In this document: positions 13,219 to 26,500 of the stretch, piece after piece
Position numbering within the stretch: the first letter of the stretch is position 1
Layout: every line of letters starts with the position of its first letter
NCBI GenBank assembly: GCA_013399115.1
Contig: VXAA01000089.1
Span: forward strand, 398,518 to 462,517
From: Anseranas semipalmata
Lineage: Eukaryota; Chordata; Aves; Anseriformes; Anseranatidae
Direction of reading: 5' to 3'
DNA: 64,000 nucleotides
Translations under genes and position numbers: made by a program
Notes under the pieces: model-generated
Databases searched by the model: none
The model's input: only the letters and a program-made list of their open reading frames with translations
What the model was told of the DNA's origin: nothing

Positions 13219-13771
13219 GAAGTGACTGTCCCGCTCTACTCTGCTGGTGTTGTCTCCTCTCAAGCACTGTGTGCAGTTTTGGGCACCACGGTATAAAAAG
13301 CACATAAAACTACTAGAGGGTGTCCAAAGGAGGGCTACGAAGATGGTGAGGGGTCTAGAGGTCAAGACATATGAGGAGTGGCTGAGGTCACTTGGTTTGT
13401 TCAGCCTGGAGAAGAGGAGACTGAGGGGAGGCCTCATGGTGGCCTGCAGCTTCCTCACGAGGGGAGCGGAGGGGCAGGCGCTGATCTCTGCGTGAGAGCG
13501 ACAGGACCTGAGGGAACGGCATGGAGTTGTGACAGGGGAGGGTCAGGCTGGGGGTTAGGAAAAGGTTCTTCACCGAGAGGGTGGTCAGGCAGTGGAGCAG
13601 GCTCCCCAGGGAAGTGGTCACAGCACCGAGCCTGCTGGAGGTCAAGAAGTGTTTGGACAATGCTCTTGAACGTATGGTCTGATTTTAGGGTGGTCCTGTG
13701 TGGAGCCAGGAGTCGGACTTGATGATCCTTATGGGTCCCTTTCAACTCAGCATATTCTATGATTCTGTGAT
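13219..13771 (+). mobile_element. CR1 LINE, 5'-truncated
   Basis: Begins near the CCCGCTCTACTCTGCTGGTG stretch. It encodes, with frameshifts, [34 protein letters not shown] and [13 protein letters not shown], and ends ATTCTATGATTCTGTGAT. These are the reverse transcriptase C-terminus and 3' end on the plus strand. The coding frame is broken. Confidence 0.95.
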
Positions 13772-15719
13772 CTGACCGCCTTATTATATATTTTTATTTC
13801 AAACCCAACCACACACATGCAGTGCATTTCAGAGGAAAGTCCTGGGCATATGGGTGCAGATGGACATCTCCAGTATTAGGAAGCTCCACATACATTATGG
13901 TTTCAATTTCACACAGTCAGAGTCTTTGCAGAGCTGCACGGCAGCAAGAGCTGTGTTCTCAGGGGCTGCGCCGGGAACCAGAAGGTTCAGGAACTGGGAT
14001 CACTATTCAAGATGAGCTTGGCTTAAATTGAAAAAGAAGATGTGATTCACAGGGAGTTGGTTCTTCCTAGGCTATAATCTCACTTAGAAACAAATGAGGG
14101 CTACCAAGCTCAGGGAATGTTCAGAAGGGGTAGGATTTAAGCAGCTGCGCTCCCTTTGCATCGGCAGTGTGCTTTTTAACAGGGTGCTTCTAAAGCATCA
14201 TAAAGTACTAACTAATCTCTAGTTTTCGTAAATTTCAAGAAATTTAGTTCACATAATGAAGATTGAGTAACCAACTGAAAATTAAATACTAATGAGAAGT
14301 GCTAATTATCACCAGTTCTGAATTAATGTTCTCATATGTTTACATAAAGTTCTGAGAGTTATTCTACTAGAAAATCCAAGTTGTGGGAATTCATTAATTG
14401 TAAACATTATTCAACTCAAAGTTGAAAACACATAAACAATTTGTTATGGTATTAATCACATTTGATATAGAAATGCATCTAAAAGAATCTACTTATATTT
14501 TTTGTGCTCTTTCCTTCAAAAGTGGATACTGCAGTCAGTTAGCAATCCAATTCATTTTTCTTGTCACAGAAAAGAGAGATTTATAACATTAGGTAACTGA
14601 GTAGTTTCATAAGTAGCAACAGCTAGTAGTCCTAGACAAATAGACATTGTCACAATGCAAAACTTATAGTGGAAAGAATCCCTGCTTGCCCACCCAGGAC
14701 TGACTGGAGTACCCAACTGACCACAGCACATCTGCACCCTGCTGTAGTGCTGCGGTCACAAGCATTAAAGACCATCTGATGGAGTTGTATCCAAAGCTTA
14801 GTATCACTCGAAACTGGGTAAAATGAAGGAGTATAGAAGGGTCTGAAGTGTTTCCTTATAAATATTTGTAGATGGAGAACGTTTCTTAATGAAGAATATA
14901 ACCACAAAGGACTGTAACATGGTACTGTCACAGCTAGGAGTAGGCCATAAGCTTTGTATTGATCAGGTCCTCAGGGCTGAGGCTTGCCAGGGTTCATCTG
15001 TCTGAACTTTTCTTGACATGCCTACAGCTTTCTTTTGCTTATCGTGATAGCAGTTTCTCTAACTGACCAGATGACTATGGCTAATTTGTTACACTTCTGT
15101 TTATTTATTTGTGGTGCAACCATAGTTTTATACAGACAGAAGTAACAAGCACTTATTCTAGGTAGAGATGGGATGTTTTCAACTCTCACATAGTGATGCA
15201 GTGTAGAGAAATGCAGGCCTGGTAAGATAACAGAAGCACTGGGAAGTGAAGATATAGCATGCAGCATAGAGAACTACAGGTAAGGGATGATGAGATGGGT
15301 CACAGCCTTGGCACTGGAACCCCCCTGGCTATAAACAACTCATCCACAGTCATTAAAAAATGTAACCTTGAGCTGGACAAAACTGGCTTTAAGAGTAACA
15401 AAGAGAACAAAGAGATGGTATCTAGCACATGTAAAAAGCACCGTATAGAATTCCTGATGTAACCCAGAGCTGCAGATCAATGAAGAAAAAGAAAGGTGCA
15501 AAAGTGTATTAGCAACCATATAAAAAGACCCTAAGTTGATCCTCAAGAGAGGAATAAAACATCAATGTGAACATCAGATTCCTCCTAGCACAGGATTTCA
15601 GATGCTGATAGCTCACCATCAGACCCTCACCAGAACCATAATGAAACCCCCAACCCCTGGACCCAGCAAATGAACCGGACAAGGATGAGCTTAACACAAG
15701 GAAAAGGAAAACAGCAGTG
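13772..15719. other. Intergenic, nothing recognised
   Basis: Unique-looking AT-rich sequence between a CR1 and LTR copy 2. Confidence 0.6.
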
Positions 15720-16425
15720 ACGACTAAAAGCAAACTAAAAACATCTTGCCCCCACATCCACCCTCCTCTGCCTTCTCCCCCTGAGCAGTACAGTGGAATG
15801 GGGGCTGCAGTCAGTCCCTAACACTTCATCTCTGCTGTTGTTTCATGTTCACCCTCCTCCCCTGCTCCAACATGCAGTCCCTGCCACGGGATGCCGTCCT
15901 TCCCAAACTGATCCTGCGTGGGCTTCCCACAGACAGCAGTTCTTCAAGAACTGCTCCCATATGGGTCCGTACNATGGGCCGCAGCCTCCTTCAGGCCTCA
16001 TCCACCTGCTCCATGGGGGCTCCTCCATGGCTGCAGCGGGGAGATCTGCTCCGTGTGGTACCCATGGGCTACAGGGGGACGGCCTGCTCCACCATGGGCC
16101 TCTCCACGGGCCGCAGGGGAACTTCTGCTGCGGCGCCTGGAGCCCCTCCTGCCCTCCTTCTGCACTGACCTGGGTGCCTGCAGGGCTGTTTCTCGCTCCT
16201 GTCTCCCAGCTGCTGTGGCGCAGCAGTTTGTTCCCTTCCTTAAATCTGCTCTCCCAGAGGCACAACCAGCGTCGCTCCCTGGCTCGGCTCTGGCCAGCAG
16301 CGGGTCCCTTTTGGAGCTGGCTGGAACCGGCTCTGATCTGACATGGGGCAACTTTGGGGATCTTCTCACAGAGGCCACCCCTGCAGCCCCCCCGCTACCA
16401 AACCTTTGCCACATAAACCCAATGC
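15720..16425 (-). mobile_element. LTR of the same family, copy 2, truncated
   Basis: The right edge is the LTR start in reverse (it reads TGCATTGGGTTTATGTGGCA on the minus strand). Homology can be followed leftward to about 15720, where the motif CGACTAAAAGCAAACTAAAA corresponds to an interior part of copy 3, so the last 300 or so bases of the LTR are absent. A single N at 15973 sits immediately after the GGCTGCGGCCCAT motif. Several frames are open across it, but they are by-products of GC-rich LTR sequence and not genes. Confidence 0.85.
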
Positions 16426-19400
16426 ACCAGTGTTGATTCAGCTGATCTGGCTGAGTATCTCCTCCCTCCCTCCCTCACTGCTCCATGTGCATCCGTCCCA
16501 AAGCTGTGTGCTCGGTCAAGGAGGACAAGCTTCCCTGACAGATACATACCATTCATTGGTCAAAAATAAACAGGAACTGTGCTCCCCTGCTATGACCTCC
16601 ACACAACCTAAAAAGCTGGTGCTCCTGGTCTCTTTATGACTAGACGTATCCATCTTGTACCTCATGGCAATATTTTAGACCCCCCATGTGCAAGTCTAAT
16701 TCAGTTATTCAGGAAATTCCAGTAAACTGTTCCACTTTAAATTACTGTAAGTGGATCTTACTACTCAAAATCTCACCAGGTTTCCAGAAAGCTGCAATCG
16801 ACGGCACGTAGAACTGGATGCACAAACTTCTGCTGTTTGTAAAAGCAGCCGACTAAAAAATAGTCAGACTGCAGCTGGTAGTTAACTGAAGAAGCTCACA
16901 GCTGAGTGTTAGTACTCCTGCTTTTATGGACTCTCACTATTAGAACACATTCCTTTTGGTACAAGGGGAGTGAGCTCTTACTTCAGCTCAATAAGCAGCC
17001 ACGAGACAGAATAACACATGAAAAATGTAGGACTACTGATTCCTTTATCAGAAGTGACCACGCACGCACATTTTATTCTCCCACAGAATGAGAAACATCT
17101 TGAAATGAAGTTGACTATTGCCACTGTGATTATAATAATTTGATTCATAAGAAAGTGGTGATGTGTAACTTTGGGATAAGAAGATTAACAGTTTAACTAA
17201 AACAAACAAATATCCAAAGTATTTTATGTGGCAGAATCGGACAGCAATAATTCAAGTAAAGATTCTTATTACTTGCTAATGTGATTGACTGCAGGTTTCA
17301 AATCCATCTAATCTGCATAATGAGAACAGAAAATGTAAATTGACAGAGAGCAAGGAAATTCAAAAGTAAGTGGTAATAATGGCCATTATTGAAACAAAGC
17401 ACAGCAACCTGAAATAAAATATAAGCTTCAACCTTATCTGTTACTCTCTCAGCATCTGCTGTTTCATAAATGAAGAGCCACTTTTTGACATAGGACATGT
17501 CCTTGACCGACATGTGACCTTGCGCTTCTGACAACCATCAGAACTCTGCCTCAACAGAAAACTCCTTAACATAACAAGTCTCATTTTAAGGAACTGCTTG
17601 TTTCTATTTCTGTTTCAGTAACATAGGAAGGATGTGCATTTGAAATGAACAAAAATCCTTTAAAATAATTTAAAAAAACTTTATTAATAAATTTAACATT
17701 TTTTTCCATTTATTTAAACTTGTAGAAGAATACATGATACATTCCAAATATGCAGCCAACCTAGGAAAACACTGAAAAAGAACATTTGTAATAAATAATG
17801 CAAGTCTGTAATAGCCAAGTAGTTTCTCAGAAATTCTGTAAACTGATTGTGATTGGGACTTCTCAGGAAGTACTGTCTTAAAATGTTAGATTTCAAGAAG
17901 TAAAATTCTAGAAAAATTGAAGTATGGTTCTCAGAAAACCACCTCTTAAATATACTCATTCTACACTTTGTATAAGCCTGCAATAATATGCTGAACAAAT
18001 AAGCCTTACAATTAACTGAACACAGAAATGGAAATGCTGATAAGTGCTTCCCTGTGGCTTGCAGCCATTTAATTATAGTAGCTTGCTGTGCGACAGCATG
18101 CAAGGTTCCTCAAGGCAGCAAATCTTTTAAATAATGCAATGTCCTTAACTTATAAAGAACGCAAAATAAAAGAGAGACTGGCATATCCTTTTTGAGAACA
18201 CCATGATTGTGAATAGACGAGTAACGCAGAACATGGGATGAACCTCTTCCCAATGTTCAGAAGTTCCCATGAGAAAACAACGACTCCCTTGAAACAGACA
18301 CACATTTAGGCAGAATATTTTTAGTCACTACATATTATAATACAGTCTCTGAAGAGGCGACCATTTTACTTGACTTTGTTTAATCTGTTCGAGAAGACAA
18401 CAGAAGTATGTTTCCAGATATGTATGCCACAGCAAGGGGGAATTTGACAAAGAGCTGAAATTTGCATCTATACTCAGGTTACTAAGTAATATTCATATAA
18501 ATCTCAATGCACGTATTTTATGATGCAAAATAATCAACTGCATGGACCGCTACATGATTCTACCATGGTGTTTGGCATTACTGCCCAATATGAAAATTTA
18601 GAAGCAAAAGCCATGAAACAGTAATACGTTCACTTAGGCTTTTTAAAAAGTATTTTCAAGACAGTTTAAAAAATAAAATAAAATAAGAAGTGAAGGTTTG
18701 CAGTTGGAGTCTGTTTTAACATACCTAGATAATAAAAAAAATCATTAATGGATACACAAGATAACAATGATGTAAAGAGGAAGAAATCAGGTTCCTTGAA
18801 AAGCTGCTGAATTTGGATTTTTTTTCTTTTTTTTGCAAGACAACTGCTTGTCTCCCTCTTAAAAACCCACCATACCATTTAATCATTTCACTGATACGAG
18901 TCTTCAAAATTTATGGTGGAGTCAAAACAACCACAGCCGAGAACTTTATAGTCCATAAAAAAGGAACCTATCTTCTTGTCAACAGATTCTTACACAGGCC
19001 TGTAAGAATACTTGCAGAGATACAAACTTCTAGGATGCTCATTGTGGTTGTCTCAGTACTCTGATACCACAGGTCACAGCAGCTTCAGTATACAATATAT
19101 TGATTAGGCATTCTTTGCTATGGAGTTGTAAGCAAACTATGAAAAAAAAATTGAGGGGCGGAACTGTCACAACTGACCCTTTTTGGTTTAAATGTATTGA
19201 CACTCACTTTAAAATAAGAAACAAAAATCTTCAGATACAGCTTTTCAACAAAATTAATCATGTCTGTTTGGTAAACAGCAGCTTTAACGCATCCTCATGG
19301 GTTGTGTACTCTTACATTGGAAACATACCACATTTGGACTTTTACATGAGGGACAAAATAGTTAACAAATAACACACTATTTATGGTGGTATCTAAGACA

Positions 19401-20273
19401 GAAGCAGAACTTTTGTTTCCCATCTCAGGTTACAATATAGGTGAGTTTTCTGTTAGCCATTCTCTAATTGCACATTAGTCACTTGAGATTAAGTACTTCA
19501 AATGAAAATAACAATTGAGAGTATAGTAAGAGTTTGACTTGTACAATTCAGTATGTCATCACCAGCTATGCAGACACCCTTACTCTGTTTCAAGAAAAAT
19601 CTACTGAAAGCTATCCCGTGTCTCTTAAAATGTGACTAGATTCCACTGCAAGCATGAGTAAGTCACAGATTTTACATTATTGGTCTGGAGATACAATGAA
19701 ATGTTTCCACTTGAATTAAATACCTGTATAAGAAATAATACTCCATTCACATTCCATTCAATAGTACTGAATATTGAAATATTCAATCATTTTTTGGCCA
19801 ATAGTATCTGAATTTGTAATTTTTGTTTCTTTATGATACAGACTTCTTTCTTTTGTATACTATATAGTTATAACTCAAAGCTTAATTTTCTTTATCTGAC
19901 TTCTTTCAGAGGTAAACAGTGAGTGACAATTAAAAACAGAAGAGAATTCTCAAATTTTAGAAGTGTGTCTAATAGTCATTTGGAAAAAACAATGCATAAA
20001 CCTATTCACCTATGCAAATAGCAGCCTCTGAAAATTGCTTTGGGTAAGCTGCTAGCACAAAAGGCATTTTTCTGTGTCTCGGAAAAAGCTTAGTTCAGTG
20101 ACAGCAAAGTTGAAAAACTTACTGACTTACAGACAAGTTCTAGTGAAAAAAATTGATTCCCCTGTAAAACAGCTCCTTTTAAGCTTCAGCACAATGTAGT
20201 GAACTCTTCAGATCATTTACCTAGCCAATTCTTTATCAAATAAAGATAAACTACAGCAGAATATACTGAGTAA
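16426..20273. other. 3' flank and probable 3' UTR of NUDCD1
   Basis: The NUDCD1 3' UTR must begin at 20273 and run leftward. The nearest plain AATAAA on the minus strand that I found is at 17685-17680 (TTTATT on plus), with an ATTAAA at 18883-18878. Either could end the transcript. No other gene is seen. Confidence 0.4.
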
Positions 20274-20566
20274 TTAATTTCCAGTGTTCACCTTTATTAA
20301 AAACAAGGTTTTTGTTGTGAGAACAAATAATCTCTCATTTGTAGCTTGAAAGCCTAAGATAGGATCACTGGCTTCCAGGGTTGCTACTAGCTGCTTAGCA
20401 ACCTGTCCTACTTGTCTTCCTTCCTTCCTGTTGTAGAGAACTGTGGACAGAGGAGTTGGCTGGCGATAGATGAAAACTCGCCGCAAGCACTCACAAAGAG
20501 CAGAATAGGAGTAGTCTGGAGCGCAAGCCATGAACTTCTTGTCTTGTTTTGATGCTTGGACGTAAC
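20274..20566 (-). CDS. NUDCD1: NUDCD1 exon 10 (last coding exon)
   Basis: 293 bases including the TAA stop at 20276-20274. Acceptor ACGCAG|GT, phase 1. It encodes [19 protein letters not shown] through [13 protein letters not shown] and ends [15 protein letters not shown], the conserved NUDCD1 C-terminus. Confidence 0.97.
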
Positions 20567-23500
20567 CTGCGTAGCCCAAAAAGATATACGGAAAGAAGAT
20601 GTAATATATCAGCTTCAATAGCACTTTAAGAGGCTAAGTCAAAAACAAGCTTACCTTCAAAAATATTAAGCAATTAATAACAAAATTTTGAATTTGTGAC
20701 TAAAACAGAGTCAATACATGCAAATGGTTTGTCTCTGGCCAAGCAGTACTTGCACAGTGTCCAGGCTTTCTCTTTTTCCAACTCTTTGCCCCATACAGCC
20801 AATAGGTTTAGGATGCACAAGAACTTGGGAGGGGACAGCTGACCCAAACTGACCAGAAGGATGAAGAGGCTCTTTCAGAAAACTGCAGTAAGAAGGGGCA
20901 AGATCAAGCACTGCTCTTTCAACTAGCAGGAAATCATTAAGATTTACTTGTATCAATGTTTATTCAAAACCTATGCCCTTTTTCAAGAGAAAGTTGTTAA
21001 GAAAGATACATGGAACAAAAAAACCTTGGTCCCTTCAGTTTCCCTTTGATTCCTTCCTTAGGTTTCAGTCCAAAACTTAGACTGAAAAATAACAATTTTT
21101 CAGTCATAGTCTTTGTATTGCTTGTTAAAAACTAATCCCAAAAGTTCAAGCACAGAAAGAGGGAGATAGCACTACTATTATTGTTCTGGCCAACATCAGG
21201 AATACTGTAGATTTTGGAAATTTAGCTTTTTAACCTAGAAAATACTCATTTTAGTACTAGCTTTTGTAAAGTACCTCAAGATTTGGTTGCAGATAAACAA
21301 GCTGATGTCTTACATCATCTCTGGCACATAAAAGGTGAACTAGGTTAGTACAGATATATAAACTTCAATAGAATATTGTAAAATGATAGTACAATAGGGA
21401 GAAAGAAGTAGAGGAACAATGTTGTTTTTTTATCACCATAGGTACAAAAAGCTGAAAGATACCATAATTTCCTTCCTGTTATTTTCAAACCAATAGAAAC
21501 ACATTATGAAAACGGTACTACAAAGTCAGCATAGAAACTTGAAACTAGCAATAATTTGAAAAAACACCTTAATCCCTATCATCCACTTTTTTTCGCAGTA
21601 TAATGAAATTTGAAATGAGTAAACAAAGAACAAATTGTAGAATTAATCTCTTTTGCTAGAGAACTTTAAAATACTTACAGCTTAGTATGACCATAAGTGA
21701 AAATAAAAGGCTATTAAAAAATCATTCATATACAAAACCAAATAAATTGCAAAAATCCAGAACAAAACCAATAATGCATTATGGCAACCTATGTGAGCTC
21801 TATAAAACTGCTTATACCTTCCCTTTCATTTTGGATGCAGAGTGGTGTGGTCAAACAAATATATTTAGGGGACAGAGGGAATAAGTTGTCACACTCATGG
21901 CATTGTTAGACCAGACCACACCTAGGGAGCATGAAGACTATAATTGCCAGAGCAATTAAGCTGGCATTCTGTTACCAACAGAATTACACTACCTTTCAAT
22001 TCAAATTTAATTAAGTGAAACATCAACAGAAGCCATACTGAGCATATTCAGGCAGGAATGTGTCTGAGGAATGTGACACAGAAGTCAATTTCCTACCTAA
22101 AGCATTAAAAGTTGCAATGTGTTCCCACATGTTTTCTGGTTGGTCAGAGTGGGGCTGCCAGAGAAGAGCATCAACATCATGCCTCAGGCAGAAGCAAGGC
22201 ATTTCTCTGGGATCCACAACAACTGAGAAAAGATACTGGTTGCTTCCAAGATTAATCTGAAAACAAAAAGAAATACAAAATATTGATTCAAAGCATGACT
22301 AGCAGATTCTGTCACACATGCTGCCAAAGTTAGATGTTTAACAGCTTAATGCTTGTTAGTTGATAAAATGTTTGAACACATTATGCTGATCAACAGCTCA
22401 ATACACTACAGGTGGCTAACACATTTCAAACACATGCAGTTTAGTTTCTTGGGATAATATTTAAGGAAAGATTATGCCCATTACAAAAGCAAACAGGAAT
22501 AAGTGTTTTGTGTAGAAATGCTTTTCTAGGATGGAGGATCCTAACCTACAACTTCTAATGTTAGGAAAGGATTCTCTCTACTTAAATAATCGTAACTGTT
22601 TTTCTGCAGCGCCCACAGGGAAGGAAATACTGTCCCTATGCAGAAAAGTTGGTAAGCACCAGAAAAAGGATTAGTTAAGAATACTAAAATTAAGAAATGT
22701 CAACAATTCTGTATTTACTCACAATCAAATAATTACTAAGTTTCAGATCAGTACTCATCAAATATGTCTAGATCACTAAAACCATTCAACAACCACTTCT
22801 ATTCACCATGAATGATCTAAGAAAAGCAAGACAGGCATATCCTGCCTATCCCAATTACCCTCAAAATAAATACAAACTTCAATTAGTGAATAATCAAGGA
22901 AGCAAAAGTTCCTTCCCTGTGACACAGTTGGCTATTATTATAGTCAATTGCTTACCAAAAAGCAGATTTGGGAAACCCCATGTTCAGCCTGAATACCATT
23001 AATACTTTGCCTTCCCAGCCTACATTCCAAAATTTCTTACATGTACAGAAGCAAATTATTAAAAAAAGACAGCTTTTGCATTCAATATTATTAATTAATA
23101 AAAATAATTTGCTTTCCAAAACATGTAGAAATTTTGGAATTTGCTATCATGAAAGAATAAAACTAGTTTTGAAAGATACTGAGCTTGCTGCAGTAACTAG
23201 TTTCACAAGTGAAAATAAAAGGTCTACAATGTACTAGAGTGTTGAACTTTGTATATTCTCATATATAATAAAGTAGCGAGCGCACATCTTTTCAGATCTA
23301 GTAGTGGAAGAAGGCTCCCTAAATGCATAGTAAACCACTATCTGTAACCTCAAGACTTCTAGAGTTTTTCTGAGGAAAAGAGAAATTAAGATTCAGAATC
23401 TTACTCTGTAACCATGACATTTTCTGCACAACAAAGGTTATTCTAAATGTACTTTAATTGACACAAGGTAGTGATGAGGTACAACACCAATGCTTATTAC

Positions 23501-26500
23501 AAGCTTAGTAGAGACATCTTGAAAAAAACGAACAGAAAAAAAAAAACACAAGATGACAACAATCTGTGCTGCTCTCAGATGATTATTTTGTTTCTTCCTT
23601 CAGGCAACAGACCAGATCAAGCTCTAACTTACTGTTAGTCGAGGCCATTGCTCAAAATCTAGATTAAGCATCTTGCCTGGTCTTATTTCCAGTGTGACTG
23701 ACCAACAAGGATAATAAATAATGGATCTATGCTCTATTTTCGTAGTAAAAGGTGCAACTTTCTACCATGCTATCTGAAAAGTTAGTGAGAAAAGTACAAG
23801 TTATGGAACCTACAAGAAATTTATGCCCCTGAAAAAGACTCCTTTCCTATCATTATTCTGACATACCTTTGCTTTTTCAAATGGCTCACTTGTGAAAGTA
23901 TGTATAATATATACACACACACACACGTATGTATGTATGTATGTATGTATATACGTACAGGATAAAAGCAGCCTTACTTTTACACCAAAATGATACCCAT
24001 ACGTGAAGGACACATGGGTAAATAACTTCTATTGTTACTGTGATTTTATGTTATGGAAGAAATGTACATGGTTTCGAGGATCTGCACAGATTTTTGTTCT
24101 GGTAACAGAATTCAACTTTCATATCAGAAAAAGAATATTTAGAAATATTTCTGTAATAATTTGCAGCACTTACTACATGAGTGACCTGTAAGGTATCACC
24201 ATCAAATCTGCACAAACTTGCACTGTCTTCAAGAAAAGCATCACATTCCTCTAATTCTTGTGCAGTACAAGGTGGTTTTTCCTTTTCGGGGTTCGGATTC
24301 TGAAACAGAAAGACAATGAAATACATTGAAAATCTGAGCTATCTGTATACATAGCTGTATGTATGTGTATACATACATGTATATATACGTATACATATAC
24401 ATACACACCCACACACACATATATATCAATCCCCTTCCATAACAAAACAGTTCATAGAACTGGAAGAATCATTTGCATAGTCTTTTATACTTAAAGATCA
24501 AATTATTATGTACTTATCCAAAATGAATGCCGCCATTTCTGTTGTGGAGAATAGCATGGTACAACAAAAATACATTTCAGTTTAAGGAAAGGTACCAGTA
24601 AAATATGGACAGTAATTTCCTCTCCACAGAGGGGAAAGTCTATGATACTGAAAACCTAAGTAGGTTAAAGTAAATTTACATCAGTGTAAGCTTCTTTCAC
24701 ATTGCTATTGGAAATGCTAGAAAAAAATGGATTAATTTATTGTGTAAGTAGCTCTAAATACATGTCTCTTTTAGCTTTGCTAATAATTATTTAAAATAAA
24801 TAATGTTATGCATCTTTTTCAATGCTCTCGAAACAAGAAAAAAGTGCATATATATTTTGACATCCCACAAGTCAACGAAAGGAAAAAAATGTCACTTCTG
24901 CTAATAATTTGAGAGCAAGACACTACTGCATATGGGAAACAGGTTACTTCTGCTAATGACATTTTCCTTGGTTAATTTTTCAAATCGAACAGGCTGTGCT
25001 ATCCTTGTGAAATACTTGAAAAGTTAATTTCATTGTAACAGAAAGGGAATTCTATTTAACAGAAGGCACGGCTATACACTTTCTTATTAATTATGAATTA
25101 ATGTTGTTTCTTGCACACACAGAAAAAATGACACCATTCTGACAGCTAGTATAATCTGCAAGTTGAGGCCAAACAGAATGTACAAAGAAAGATTAGACAG
25201 GGCACTAATGCTTAATTCATCTGACATGGACGAGCTCCTGCGTTCATATGCTCATTTATTCATCCATTTTGGCTGATTATTAAGTTATGTCAATGATGTG
25301 TGAATTAGGATATCAAGAAAAGACAACATACAAAAAGGATTTTCAACTTTTAGTTTCAACTTCAATTTTATTTTCAACTTCTTACCATTACGTCAGAGGT
25401 CAGATGCATCAGACATTCAGTTATTTCAGTGCGTTGTGAAGGGTCCATAATGAATTCCCCTTTTGTGTCACCAACTATTAGCTCTGGCCACTGGGGTCCC
25501 TCATTTTTCTTAATTAGAGAAATTTCCAAGCTAAAATGCAAGTAGAAGACTGAGTGATGCATGTATACACTGCATCCTTTTCTCAGATGACAGTCAAAAA
25601 ACTCTAAGTGTAGATTTGAGCGCTTTTCCTCTCCAAACTGAATTGATAACAAAAACCACACAACAGAAACCATTAGGAATCAACTTATGAAATAAACTAT
25701 TCTAACGGAAAATATTCTACTGAAAATCAGATGAAGGACAAGTGATTTCTAAAAGCCTAAGAACAAATAAAATGTATTCATGCAAGTGTCCTCGGAGTTT
25801 TCAATTTAAATGTGGTTTCCTCTGAAGTAGTTTTATTAAAGTATTTTACATACTGCAGATCACCTATAAAGAAACCAATTCAGAGAGTCAAAATTTCACT
25901 GCAGAGGTTTATTTGAAACCTATCAAGTACTAAATACTGCTACTTAAGTGTACACTACCTTTGTATAACGTGTAGAACAAAAATGTTTGTATTTTATAGA
26001 CCTCAGAAATACTACAGCACAGTTAATTACCTACATTGTACATCTAAAATTGTATGTCAAAAGATACAATTATTGTAACTTGTGAGAAAAAAAGAACTTA
26101 AGAACCTGGTATAACTATAAGGAATAAATTAATTACAAAAAAAAATAATCAAGAGAGCCTCATGTATCAGCAGAGCAATACCAGTTAATTACATGTGGGT
26201 AGAACAACAAAAAGAGTTTATTAAACATGCTTTTTAGATACACTTAAAGGGTCTACAATGTCAGTTGTTTACCTGACACAACAGGAAAACTTTCTAAGTT
26301 ACTAACTACTGCATCACAGCAAGAACTATTTGGTGATCTCTGAATCATTTTCGGCGATATAACTGAAACCACTAAATTGGTTATCAGAAATAGGATAATT
26401 TTATAGAAGATAATTTGGAGCCAGTTTCAGATTTTTAATCATCAAACTTAAAGTAGTATTGTAGTGTCACTATTAAAAATCAAGTGCAATTTATTACATT

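Noticed and set aside
15793..16436. Overlapping frames of 100-182 codons on both strands
   Set aside because: This is LTR copy 2. The same text appears in copy 1, and the frames come from GC-rich, repeat-bearing LTR sequence with no retroviral protein similarity.
1..20273. Search for TRHR, expected beyond the NUDCD1 3' side
   Set aside because: No seven-helix receptor text seen on either strand; it is probably further left or outside the window.
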